A stretch of 64,000 bases of DNA. It comes from Cryptomeria japonica (Eukaryota > Streptophyta > Pinopsida > Cupressales > Cupressaceae). How positions within the stretch are numbered: position 1 is the first letter of the stretch; the number at the start of each line of letters is the position of its first letter. Positions 1-10,661 of the stretch are shown here, in pieces. The notes below the pieces were generated by a model, which was given only the letters and a program-made list of their open reading frames with translations, ran no database searches and was not told the origin of the DNA. The translations under genes were made by a program, and so were the position numbers. Where the stretch lies: positions 911,922,340 to 911,986,339 of the forward strand of contig NC_081409.1 of NCBI RefSeq assembly GCF_030272615.1, given 5' to 3'.

Positions 1-754
1 CCCACCAATAATTGGACAGCACCTAAAGTTAGATATCAATGTAAAATACAAACTCTGAACCTCACATGCAAAATCAAATTTTTAGCAAATTAAAACTCAA
101 CAATTATCATACGGTGCCTCCCATTGAAAATCGCTAAAGCTTGAAAAATTGAAATGTCAATTAAAGCTGACTGGTTAGACATCAACTATCATCTAAATCC
201 CGGAATTTTTCAAGTCGACCATTTAATTTATCCAATGTAAAAGAAAATGCATATAATCCTACAAAAATCTCTAATTCGATCAGTGAACCTATCCAATAAA
301 AAAGAAATGACCTAAATCCTTTGCAGTGTTGTTAACTCGATCACTACTCATTATCCAAAATTGGATATAAGAAAATTAGCCATGCACTTCATATCTTTAT
401 GTTTGCTTTTTTTTTTTGCGGACACGACGTTATTTTGCCAAATGGATATCAGAAAACAGATAAAACAGATAAAGCCCACCTAAAGACTGATACTCTGGTG
501 CAAGCACATTGCCCTCAAAGCAGCAAAAAACTACAGGAAAAAACGAAAGCTCAACAAAATCTCTCATGACTAAAATTTTCATAAAACGGTGAAGTTATAA
601 ACAAAAGAATCAGCTTTCGTTGAATACTCCCTTGAACTGACTACCCACATAAAACCCAAGACCAAATAGAGTAAAACCCTAGAAACCCTAAAATGAACCT
701 AATACCAACTTCACTCACAAAAAAGGGAAAATTTATTCAGTATCTGATAAATAC
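1..754 (-). other. WLIM1: Intron 1 (partial) of the LIM-domain gene
   Basis: The sequence left of the LIM exon begins with a GT splice donor (GTAT read on the minus strand at 754-751). No sequence able to continue the LIM zinc finger was found between here and the window edge, so the intron extends beyond it. It contains a T run at about 409-417. Two AAACCCTA-type (telo-box-like) motifs sit at about 673-692; such motifs are known from promoters and first introns of plant genes, but a role here is only a guess. Confidence 0.75.
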
Positions 755-889
755 CTTCAATGTGCCCTTGCAGTGATGACATCGAAAGCATGCCTTGTGA
801 TAAACAGAATTATCAGCTGTCAATTGATCGACCAAGTATACAGTCTTATCACAGGCCTTACATTTCTGTGTTGTACCAGCAAACGCCAT
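755..889 (-). CDS. WLIM1: LIM-domain protein (WLIM1 type), exon 1
   Basis: The exon encodes 45 residues in exactly 45 codons, from the ATG at 889-887 to an AAG immediately before a GT donor. It carries the first half of a LIM zinc finger: C10-x2-C13-x17-H31-x2-C34-x2-C37-x2-C40, the spacing expected for the first LIM domain of plant two-LIM proteins. The N-terminus (MAFAGTTQKC) and the residues around the finger match the WLIM1 group better than WLIM2 or PLIM2, as I recall them. Plant LIM proteins of this group bind and bundle actin filaments and also enter the nucleus. Exon 1 ending just after the fourth metal ligand pair (KGTLK) agrees with the gene structure I know for the family. The remaining exons lie left of the window. 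No disabling change is visible. Confidence 0.9.
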
Positions 890-1143
890 GCCTGCTAACG
901 TGAATGAATCTCCACAAATATTTTACAAAACAGAAGAAATTTGAAAGGCAGGATTGTGAGCAATCCGATAAAACCCAATTCAACAAAAATATTAGAGGAT
1001 TTTATTTTGGCCAAAAAACGCCTCCCACCGATTCTATGTGCTCCCTCTTAATCATAGTAATGTTTGTATTGACCGGATTTCAAATGCCCATTAATTTTCT
1101 TATATGTGGCCTATTTTAGTCCTCTTTTCTTTTCTGAAAGTGC
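890..1143 (-). other. Probable 5' leader of the LIM gene
   Basis: This stretch lies between the LIM start codon and an upstream TATA-like box on the same strand. If that box is used, transcription would start near 1115 and the 5' UTR would be about 225 nt. No upstream coding sequence is recognisable, and the short ORFs on either strand look random. Confidence 0.4.
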
Positions 1144-1151
1144 TTTATATA
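1144..1151 (-). promoter_or_regulatory. Candidate TATA box of the LIM gene
   Basis: The minus strand reads TATATAAA, about 255 bp upstream of the LIM ATG. Position and strand suit a core promoter, but the region is AT-rich and this is not proof of use. Confidence 0.4.
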
Positions 1152-3279
1152 ATCTTGTTTTCTATTTTTCTGGAGGGCAAAGTTTGGCTTTGCCTTTACT
1201 TTTCGAGCATTTGCAATATATTTTTTAAAATAAAATATAGGCTTATGTGTAGATGTTTTCTTCTTTTGAGCTGGAATACACTTGGCTTTTTGAAAAATAA
1301 TAATTTTTCGGTGGGAAATTTTCATTGAAAAATGATAGCTTTCATGGACTTGGTTATATGTTGGTGGTTTAGTTGGGGCCTACCTTTGTTGTCTTGGCCC
1401 AATGTGAATCACTATGCTTTAAGGAGTTGGTGTATTTGGATTGACAATTAAATTAATCTTGTTTAACATTGTAAACAAATGAAAAAAATATCTTAATGAT
1501 GATGATGCAATTGAATTAGGATTAAAAAATAGTGGAAGGATGTTAACAAAATTTAAAAATGGTGTAAAATATCTTTTTAATTTGTTAAAAGTTTTAGAAA
1601 AGATTTATTTATAAATAAATGAAATTTTATCATGTAGAGTTATATCTTCATATTTGAGGAGGGAAAATGGATCAGAACTTGTGGCGGCAAAATCGGGTTG
1701 AATTGTCGAGACCGAAGGGAGCAGGTCGTCCCGGTCCTTCGAATATCGGGGTCAAATAGGCTATATCTTTTCTGGATCAAGATGATGCACATAATCCACT
1801 ATTGCAAGGTTGTCATAAATTTTCGAGACTAAGGGGAGTCGGTCGCCCCGGTCCTTAGCTTTTTGCACCTTCAAAATCTAAGTTTGATCATTGTTTTCTG
1901 TACTATCGGATTCCTCGCTCGTAGCTCTTTAAACAATTTCTCGCACGCAAAGAGAAAGAAATAGGGTTGTTGATGGGAGTTTGCCTTAGATCAAACCTCG
2001 CTTTAGGAATTAACCTTGAATTGAAATGTTGAAGTAAACGTTGTATCATAATACCTTAGATAGATGCAATGACTAATTGAAGTTGATAATGAAATGCTCT
2101 TTAGATGTGATCACAAGTATTGATACAACTTCACATGTAAGAAAAGTTATGGAGTTGAGCCAATTGAGTTAGATATATACTTGAAGTAGAAATATTGTGA
2201 TGCAAAAGTGTTCTTGTAATTCCATGGTCAAGGTGAAGGAAATATTTATGACAAATGCATAAGGAATATTGTCTTGTATTCATCAAAGGTGCATCATACA
2301 TAATTATAGAATCTAGTAGAAAAGAAGCTTTTGTAAGAAGATGGGGTTACATAGCAATATAATTCAGTAGAGAAATCCTAGAGTATAACCATACTAGGTT
2401 ATCTAGACGGACTAGGTAGAGTAGTAGGAAGACTAGTTTATAGAATGTACAATGAGTTGTATTTATGCAATGGGTTGTCAACTAAACCATCCACAATATG
2501 TTTGCAATTGTCATGAACATATATTTGGTATGTTTCCTATGTGACCAAGATTGTGCTAGAAATTGCATATGTATAATATCAATTGGTCGGTATGAACATG
2601 TAGAGCAAGCACAACCTAGTTTTAGACTCATATAAATTCAAACTAGTTCTACTGGTGTAGATGCATGTGCCCCCACATGTAAGTTATGTATAATGCAAAG
2701 AAGTATTGTAGGAACTAATGGGACTAATTGTTATAATTTACATAACACATCATATTTTCCCCAAAAAATACATATAACCCATTTTTCGAATCATAATTTG
2801 AATCCAAATCATTTTTTAAAAATCCTAAAAATTTCATTAATCATCGACCAACTTTTGCATGATATCAATTTTGACTGTCTGATTTGATCCATATTTCCTC
2901 TTGTGTTCTTTTCTAGATTTCTTTTTCACAAAGTTTGAGGTTTTGATTTCATGTAAAATTTGGTTCAATCCTTGTCCATTGTTTAGAATTCATAGCCTTA
3001 CATGACTTCGCATTATAAGTCGACTCAGCCTGCCTTCATCATCCGATTGACCTTGATTTCTACTGTTCTAAATTCTGAAGTGCACAAGATATTAAATCCC
3101 TTGAGAAACCCTATGTATAATTGCAAATTTGAAATCCTCAGTGTGTCTGATTCAACATTGAAATATTAATTCAGACCTCAGAATTTTATCAATCATGACT
3201 ACCCACTGGAGTTTTTTTTGTTGAAGACAACAAACGGTATTATTTTAATGGCAAAATATGATATGATGGTTTCATTTAT
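1152..3279. other. Intergenic AT-rich sequence, no gene seen
   Basis: No ORF longer than about 65 codons looks coding. The only structure noticed is a motif of about 35 bp present twice, at 1707-1742 and 1824-1858. It opens CGAGAC, contains GGTCG and closes CCGGTCCTT. Each copy can fold on itself because its AAGG and CCTT segments pair. It may be a trace of a small mobile element. Confidence 0.4.
1707..1858. repeat. Duplicated GC-rich hairpin motif (two copies, 117 bp apart)
   Basis: Copy one spans about 1707-1742 and copy two about 1824-1858. Both share CGAGAC near the start, GGTCG in the middle and CCGGTCCTT at the end. Differences in the left arm (CGAAGG against CTAAGG) are matched in the right arm (CCTTCG against CCTTAG), so both keep pairing arms. 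The function is unknown. Confidence 0.45.
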
Positions 3280-3850
3280 ATGATTTGATGGTTTCATTTG
3301 TTCATCGATGACGATCAAATAACTGTCATGCTCATGCCATACACATTTTTGTATTTTTTCTGTCTTCTCATATGCTCTAATTCATATTATTACTTAAGCT
3401 TGAATATTTTAAACTTTCCATATTCCACTTCATTATTTAAATCATGAATGTGCTATGTTAATTTTGGATTGTGCTGGTTTTAATTTTTTAATTTCTGGGA
3501 ATCTTACAAACTCTGTTTTTTTCTGTTTGTAGGACTTTCATAGAGATTTTAATCTGGAGCATAGCAAATAGGAGGATATGAAAATAGATTGAAAACAAAA
3601 TAAAATTGCAGTTTGTTGCTATTTTAAGAATACAAACCATGATAATGCTAATGAAGGTGTGAATCACAGTATGCAATACAAAATGGGTCAATTGGGAGAA
3701 GATTTTACATAAGAAAATGTGTCATATCATAATATAATACTAATTTGATGTGTGAATTGGAGGAGAATGCAATAAATCTATTTCAGAACTAGTTTTACAT
3801 AACTACTACATGAAAATCTTGACTTGAAAAGAGATTGTTGAGACAAAGTT
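3280..3850 (+). repeat. Unclassified dispersed repeat, copy A
   Basis: This stretch aligns over its whole length, with many substitutions and small indels, to 12717-13240 in the same orientation. Shared blocks include ATTTGATGGTTT at the start, AAACTTTCCATATT in the middle and TGAAAAGAG near the end. No terminal repeats, poly-A tail or coding capacity were recognised. It is an old interspersed repeat or an old duplication. Confidence 0.55.
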
Positions 3851-3917
3851 TTGATATCAAAATTATGTTCAATTTTTTTCTTAAAAGATTAAATTAAAAT
3901 TATCAAATTAAAATAGA

Positions 3918-3995
3918 TCATTTAATATCTGTGATTAAATCAGTCATTTAATATCTGTGATTAAATTGGTCATTTAAGATCTGTGATTAAATAGT
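3918..3995. repeat. 26 bp tandem repeat, three copies
   Basis: Units start at 3918, 3944 and 3970, each opening TCATTTAA and containing ATCTGTGATTAAAT. They are nearly identical and exactly 26 bp apart, so this is a recent local duplication. A (TTTC)n run follows at about 4106-4128. Confidence 0.8.
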
Positions 3996-4814
3996 TGAAT
4001 TGGAAGTTATCATTTTCTAAGCTAATACTTTATAAAGACCAACAAAAACATTGTAGAAGAGTTGGAAACAAGTTTTTTATATTCATTTTCTTTAAGATTT
4101 ATTTGCAGGTTTCTTTCTTTCTTTCTTTCTTGATTGTCTAAACACGAGTCGATATTTTGATCTGAATTGCATAATTCGGCTAAGCATTTGATGAATTAAT
4201 TTGAATACTTCATCACTGATATTTCTTGATTGTGGTGAGATACTCTATGGTCAATTTGGGTGCTTTTGTTTAAGTTCTTAATAAAATATATTTAAGGTTA
4301 TAATGATTCTTGTACTTGTCATTACTAGATGATAGTACTATCTTGTATTATTAGTCAAGCAAGATTGATTTTGTTGTATTTTTATTCAAATATAATCAAA
4401 TTTAGAATCAACATAAAACATGCTTTCTTTCTTCCTTTTAACCCTTTGTCTTTTGTATTTTTTAATAGATTGGGATTTACAATATGATTTAACATGTGAT
4501 ATGATTTGGAAAGCTATTATTTTATAATTACAAGTACTTTTCATTACTAATTTTCATCTTAAAATTATAAATGTGTGTGATGAGTTGATTCATAAATTGG
4601 TTATTTATTAATGCTATATCTAAAAACAATAATATTCTTGTGTAATAACTTGTTGTCATCGATTTCAGTTAATCTTAATCATGGTACAACCCCTACGAAA
4701 CTTGTCCATTTCGTAGCCTACGTCCTCCAAGGTCGGTCAACTTCCCTCATAAGTCGTGTCGGTTTGCATCTTCATTTTTGTCATTTTCATGTTTTTGCCT
4801 TCATCTTTTATTTT

Positions 4815-5490
4815 ATCTTTTGTCTGCACTTCGGGTTTTAAAACCCAGAATGCAGTGTTTCTTGTGTTTTCCTGCACGTCGGGTTTTAAAACCCGAAGTG
4901 CAGTTTTGGTCTGTCAAGTAATGCAGGTCGGGTTAAACCCGACCTGCAGGTCTACCCTTATGTGCAGGTCGGGAAATTTTTCCTGACCTACAGGTTAGGG
5001 AATTTTTCTCGACCTGCAAGTCTACCTATGTGCCCCAACCTGCAAGTTTGCCTATGTGTCGGTCAATGCAGGTATGCAGGTCTGCCTTTATGTGCAGGTC
5101 GAGAATTTTTTCTTGACCTGCCGGTCTAAGTGCAGGTTGGGGAATTTTTCCCGACTTGCAAGTTTGCCTTTATGTGCAAGTCGGGAAATTTTTCCCGACC
5201 TACCGATCTAATTGCAGGTTGGGGAATTTTTCTCGACCTACAAGTCTGCTTATGTGTAGGTCGGGAAATTTTTCCTGAGCTTCCGGTCTAAGTGCAGGTC
5301 AGGAAATTTTTCCCGACCTGCCGGTCTAAGTGCAGGTCAGAAAATTTTTCCCGATCTGCCAGTCTAATTGCAAGTCGGGGAATTTTTCCCGACCTGCAAG
5401 TTTGCCTATGTGCATGTCGGGAAAATTTTTCCGACCTACAGCCTTGACCTACCCAAGTGCAAATCAGGTTTTAAAACGCGATCTGTTGTT
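4815..5490. repeat. Palindromic unit array in the 5' LTR
   Basis: Units of about 38-44 bp each contain a hairpin of the form GCAGGTCGGG-AAATTTTT-CCCGACCTGC with scattered changes. The array opens with the palindrome GGGTTTTAAAACCC (about 4831-4892) and closes with a related TTTTAAAA unit near 5470. Spacers alternate between a short CGGTCTAAG type and a longer GTCTGCCTATG type. The array lies upstream of the LTR TATA box. Confidence 0.85.
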
Positions 5491-5814
5491 TTTACTGTCT
5501 TTTTGTCTAAGCGTAATTTTGATCTTTCAGGCATCTCTCTGGATCTTTGAAGTTGGTGATTTGATGGTGAATGTCGATTTTCGTGATGAAAATGTTATAG
5601 ATTTTGGCGGATAACTGAACTTTCTCCAAGTAAATCCAAAGGGAAGAAATTGAAGAATAAAGTGTCACATCAACACTAAGTTTTCATGTAGTTGCATTTT
5701 TAGATGCTGCAAGTTTTCTTACAGCTGCATATTTTCTTTATGTTGTAGTTATAGTCAAGTGGGACTGTGCAGTTGAATTAGTCAACTGTGCCCACATTTT
5801 TCTCCACTCTTTTC

Positions 5815-5824
5815 CTATATAAGG
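5815..5824 (+). promoter_or_regulatory. TATA box of the 5' LTR
   Basis: CTATATAAGG stands about 1.16 kb into the LTR. The same box occurs at the matching place in the 3' LTR (9891-9900). Confidence 0.7.
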
Positions 5825-6585
5825 AGGACCCTCATTTGTATATATTTTATCTTTTAATATGCTTAGCAAAACTCCGCCAAATTTTTATCTCAATTAAGAC
5901 TTTGAGCTTTTGATGTAAAAAAGTGGGTTCAAGGAAATAAAGATAGCAACCCGCTAGTTTCCAAACTTTGTGTTGGACTCAAGATTGTGATTGTGATTGG
6001 AATCATTCTTATGTTTAGTTCTCATAATCATTATTTGTGATCTTGAATCTTTTGGTGAAATTGTTAAAGTTTATGAAAGAGCTTTCCAATTGTGCAAATA
6101 GACTTTGTGTTGTTTACATATTTGGGAAATTTTCTGATGTTAAGTGATTAGTAGTAGGCTTTGTATTGCTGATGTTACTTGTAGTTTAAGGAATTGGGAA
6201 TTTATACTTGAAGACTTTGGGTTGCAAGTTAAATTTCTTATCGTTTGTAATTTTTAGCTTAGTTAAATTTACATTCAAGAAAGACTTTGTTCTTCTCAAT
6301 TGTAAGATTTTGGTGTAATTTGTTGGAGTGATTTGTTCATTTCTTTAAGTATCATAAGTGATAGAGAATTGTAACAAGTGGAGGGAAAATACATAAACTT
6401 TGAAAAAAAAGAGTTATATGCCCGAAACTCACCCACAGATTTTAGTTTTTTGTTAATTAGAGAAGAAATTTCAAAGGGAACCTCCCCTTGATGAAAGGAG
6501 AGATTAATTTCTCGACATAGCTATGTGTGAATTATATATTTTGTCGTTGGTACACTAGTGACAAAATATTCACCCAACAGTTTTT

Positions 6586-6603
6586 TGACGACTCTGTTGG
6601 GGA
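6586..6603 (+). other. Primer-binding site
   Basis: TGACGACTCTGTTGGGGA begins six bases after the LTR end. It differs at two positions from the TGGCGACTCTGCTGGGGA type reported for Ogre/Tat-like plant elements, which I recall as pairing with tRNA-Arg. The tRNA assignment is from memory. Confidence 0.6.
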
Positions 6604-6712
6604 TACGATACACATCCAAAAGCCTCATGATTTTGGTTGAAGTATACTGGTATCTTATTCATTGTAATTCCTTTCCTTATAATTTATCAAACGTTCACCA
6701 AGGATATGTAAA

Positions 6713-8275
6713 ATGGCAGCTCAAGGTCCTTGGGGGAATGTTTTTGGTTCGTTGAACCTGACTCTACCCTTACATGTTCTTCTTGATGGTTCGCGGAAGA
6801 ACTTTCCCAAGTTTTTGGGTGCTGGTGCTCAGCATCCTGATGAACACATCATTGCATTTTATATTGCGTGTGGTGATTTAGGAGTTGAGCATGGAGATGT
6901 ATCTGTAAGGTTATTTATTGAAACCTTACAAGGTCTAGCTACTGATTGGTTTTACCATTTGCCAAATAATTATATCACAGATCGGGCTAGCCTCCAAACA
7001 AGGTTTGAGGCAAGGTTCAAACCTGCAGAAGATGAGCATGTGCTCTTGGCGCAATTGACTCAAATGAAGAAAGAACTACAAGAGCCCATGCGGAAATTTG
7101 TTGCTAAATTCAACAAGTTGCATAACTGCATCCTGGTTGCTTCTCAGCCTACCGTTGTAAATTTGAAGTGCTTTTTCATGAATTCTCGGTCACTTGAAGT
7201 GAGTTTCTTGTTAAGAATAGTAGTTCCAGGTAACCTTACAGTTGCACAAACCTTAGCAGTTGAGGTTGAAGATGATCTTATCTTTGCGGGTAAGATAAAG
7301 ATAGAGCCAAATGGGTCCAAAGAAAACTCTTCTTTGGGATCATGGTCTACCAAGAGAGCAAATACCATGGTGCAAAGGTTGGCTAATGAGTTGCTTGCGC
7401 TCAAAAAGAAAATAGCTCAAGGTGTATTTTCTTCCCCTTATGAAGACATTCCTAGGAGGCCATATCCAAATATTGCTCCTAGTTATGTAGCTAGAAATCA
7501 AGACAAGCTTCCTTCGCCACCAAAAGGGCTTGCACTTGAGGCACCATCAACAAATGCAGCAGTGGAGGACTCTGAATCCGAATAAAGTGATCCTGTTGTT
7601 CTATTCCAAGAGGAGGAAGCAGGCATAGCTGGCGACTCTCAAATCTGGTTTATGCAGTTCCAGAAAGCTATTGAACAAAAAGAAAAGACCATGTCAAGTA
7701 CCATGGAGGAGGACAGTCACATCATGAGATGTGAAAAGGTGAACATGCATGAAGATCCCAGCCAAGTTAAAATGAATGCATTCATGTTCCAAGGTCATGA
7801 ACTTGGACATATCATGTATAAGAGACCTACCCCACAATTTGATGAAGATCATTTCATGAGTACTATAAAAGAGTTTTGTTCAAGTCTTGTTGACGATCCT
7901 CTCAAATTTGAAGTTTGTGAGCAACATGTTGAGGCAAGCAATGTAGTCATGTTTTCAATTGACTCGCATGAAGAAACTCATTCTTTTCAGCATGAGGTTG
8001 TAATTGAAGAAGCAACTGATAAAGGTGTAATCAACAAGAAGAATTATGTTTTTGCCTCATCAAGAGGATGTCCAATCAAACATCTTACTTGGTTGAAAGC
8101 CAATGGAGAGCCAGAGGTTCCACTTGTACATGAGCTTGAAGATACACTTGAAGAAGAGGCCATACATGAATTTTCAGCTAAGCAAGAGCAATTTGGAGTA
8201 GAAATACATATGATTCATTTCAAGAGGAAGGTGAATCTGTTCATATTTTCCAAGGAGTGTTGCATCAAGTCCTAG
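6713..8275 (+). pseudogene. Retrotransposon gag-like ORF, one in-frame stop
   Basis: From the ATG at 6713 one reading frame stays open to 8275 except for a single TAA at 7583-7585, giving 290 plus about 229 codons. The first part reads as a plant retrotransposon gag (capsid) domain: an N-terminal PWGN segment, a KNFPKFLGAG motif, a conserved WF after an ETLQG segment, and a helical region ending in LQEPMRKFVAKFNKLH. The second part (from about 7586) is acidic, matches no family I recognise and has no CCHC zinc knuckle. Upstream, 6604-6712 is leader. The stop lies in an acidic ESESE/SDP linker, so the two halves may once have been one protein. Confidence 0.75.
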
Positions 8276-8602
8276 TACAATTGTTTGTGCTTCTATTGGT
8301 TGTGGCTACTAATGATCATGCAAGGAAATGCAAGCTGCTAAAGAAAGGCAACTGCTTCGGTGAACCGGTGAATGGTTTCATTTAGGAAGGTTTCCATGGT
8401 CAGTTAGTTTAGGTTAGGTTTGTTTCCTTTTTTAGTAAGTGCAATTGCATAAGTTTTTGTCTTGTTTTCAATTAGTTGCTTTGTGTCAGTCTTGTTGCCT
8501 GTGTCTTTGTTGCTTGACTCTATAGCCCAATGGATACAGACACTTGGAGTTCTAGATTATACAACCTTCATTAGTGAAGGTTGTTCCCCAGTTAGAGCCA
8601 GT
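8276..8602. other. Non-coding 3' interior of the gag-only element
   Basis: No ORF or polypurine tract is seen. An exact hairpin lies at 8561-8584 with arms ACAACCTTCA / TGAAGGTTGT and the loop TTAG, about 20 bp before the 3' LTR. This is where a polypurine tract would normally be. Confidence 0.5.
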
Positions 8603-10656
8603 TGTTGTCACCGATTTCAGCTAACCTTAATCGTGGTACAACCCCTATGAAATTTGTCCATTTTGTAGCCTGCGTCCTCCAAGGTCAGTCGACTTCCCTC
8701 ATAAATCGTGTAAGTTTGCATCTTCGTTTTTGTCATTTTTCATGTTTTGGCCTTCATCTTTTATTTTATCTTTTGTCTGCACTTCGGGTTTTAAAACCCG
8801 AAATGCAGTGTTTCTTGTGTTTTCCTACACGTTGGGTTTTAAAACATGAAGTGTAGTTTTGGTCTGCCAAGTAATGCAAGTTGGGTTTTAAAACCCGACC
8901 TGCGAGTCTGCCCTTATGTGCAGGTCAGGAAATTATTCTTGACCTGCAGATCTAAGTGTAGGTCAGGGAATTTTTCCCGACCTGCAAGTTTGCCTATGTG
9001 CAGGTCGGGAAATTTTTCCCAACCTATAAGCTTGCCTATGTGCAAGTCGGGAAATTTTTTTCCCGACCTGTCGGTCTAAGTGCAGGTCGGGGAATTTTTC
9101 CCGACTTGCAGATCTGCCTTTATGTGTAGGTTGGAAATTTTTTCCCGACCTGTCAGTCTAAGTGTAGGTTGAGGAATTTTTCTCAACCTGGAGGTCTGCC
9201 TTTATGTGCAGGTCGAGAAATTTTTCCTGACCTGTCGGTCTAAGTGCAGGTTGGGGAATTTTTCTCGACCTGCAAGTCTTTCTTTATGTGCAGGTTGGGA
9301 AATTTTTCCTGACCTGACGGTCTAAGTGCAAGTCAGGGAGTTTTTCCCGACCTGCAAGTCTGCCTATGTGCAAGTCGGGAAACCTGTCGGTCTAAGTGCA
9401 GGTCGGGAAATTTTTCCCAACCTACAAGTTTTCCTATGTGCATGTCGGGAAATTTTTCTCGACCTGCAACCTAGGTTTTGCCCAAGTGCAGATCGGGTTT
9501 TAAAACTCACCTGTAGCCTTGACCTACCCAAGTGCAAACCGAGTTTTAAAACCCGATCTGCTATTTTTTTTGTCTTTTTGTCTAAGGGTAATTTTGATCT
9601 TTCAGGCATCTTTCCGGATCTTTGAAGTTGGCGATTTGATGGTGAATGTCGATTTTCGTGATGAAAATGTTGCAGATTTTGGCGGATAACTTACCTTTCT
9701 CCAAGTAAAATCCAAAGGGAAGAAATTGAAGAATAAAGTGTCACATCGACACTAAGTTTTCATGTAGTTGCATTTTTAGATGCTGCAAGTTTTCTCGCAG
9801 CTGCATATTTTCTTTTTGTTGTAGTTATAGTCAAGTAGGGTTGTGCAATTGAATTAGTCAACTATGCCCACATTTTTCTCCACTCTTTTCCTATATAAGG
9901 AGGACCCTCATTTGTATATATTTTATCTTTTAATATGCTTAGCAAAACTCTGCCAAATTTTTATCTCAATTAAGACTTTGTGCTTTTGATGTAAAAAAGT
10001 GGATTCAAGGAAATAAAGATAGCAACCCACTAGTTTCCAAACTTTGCGTTGGACTCAAGATTGTGATTTTGATTGGAATCATTTTTATGTTTAGTTCTCA
10101 TAATCATTCTTTGTGATCTTGAATCTTTTGGTGAAATTATTAAAGTTTATGAAAGAGCTTTCCAAATGTGCAAATAGACTTTGTGTTGTTTATATATTTC
10201 GGAAATTTTCTGATGTTAAGTGATTAGTAGTAGGCTTTGTATTGTTGTTGTTACTTGTAGTTTAAGGAATTTGGAATTTATACTTGAAGACTTTGGGCTG
10301 CAAGTTAAATTTCTTATCATTTGTAATCTTTAGCTTAGTTAAATTTACATTCAAGAAAGACTTTGTGCTTCTCGATTGTAAGATTTTGGTGTAATTTGTT
10401 GGAGTGATTTGTTCATTTCTTTAAGTATCATAAGTGATAGAGAATTGTAACAAGTGGAGGGAAAATATATAAACTCTGAAAAAAGAGAGCTATATGCCCG
10501 AAACTTACCCACAAATTTTAGTTTCTTGTTAATTAGAGAATAAATTTTTAAAGGGAACCTCCCCTTGATGAGAGGAGAGATTAATTTCTCGACGTAGTTG
10601 TGTGTCAATTATATATTTTGTCGTTGGTACGCTAGTGACAAAATATTCACCCAACA
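8603..10656 (+). repeat. 3' LTR of the gag-only element
   Basis: It is 2054 bp and matches 4651-6579 throughout with a few percent substitutions and extra palindromic units. It begins TGTTGTCA, has its TATA box at 9891-9900 and ends CCCAACA directly before the TAACT duplication. Confidence 0.9.
8780..9565. repeat. Palindromic unit array in the 3' LTR
   Basis: About 14 units of 38-44 bp with arms of the GGTCGGG / CCCGACC type around AAATTTTT, preceded and followed by GGGTTTTAAAACCC-type palindromes. Short (CGGTCTAAG) and long (GTCTGCCTTTATG) spacers alternate from about 9040 to 9330, giving a higher-order period of about 82 bp. One unit near 9370-9395 has lost its right half. Confidence 0.85.
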
Positions 10657-10661
10657 TAACT

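Larger units (their letters stand above)
4651..6579 (+). repeat. 5' LTR of the gag-only element
   Basis: It is 1929 bp, TG...CA, with 5 bp inverted tips TGTTG/CAACA. The U3 part holds an array of palindromic units (about 4815-5490). A TATA box CTATATAAGG lies at 5815-5824, placing R-U5 at roughly 5845-6579. R-U5 carries repeated variants of AGACTTTGNGCT. The 3' LTR is 125 bp longer, mainly through extra hairpin units. Confidence 0.9.
4651..10656 (+). mobile_element. Complete non-autonomous LTR retrotransposon with gag-like ORF only
   Basis: Two direct repeats (4651-6579 and 8603-10656) flank a 2.0 kb interior. The repeats begin TGTTGTCA and end CCCAACA. The element is bordered by a perfect 5 bp target duplication, TAACT, at 4646-4650 and 10657-10661. 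A primer-binding-site-like sequence follows the first LTR, then a gag-like ORF with one stop. No protease, reverse transcriptase, RNase H or integrase is present, so it would need enzymes from another element. This is the layout described for TR-GAG elements. No clear polypurine tract was found before the second LTR. Long LTRs around a short interior also recall LARDs. Confidence 0.9.

Noticed and set aside
4756-5614. Several overlapping ORFs in the LTR hairpin array (also 8602-9625)
   Set aside because: They are repetitive peptides from the palindromic units on both strands, inside LTR U3, with no start context or domain.
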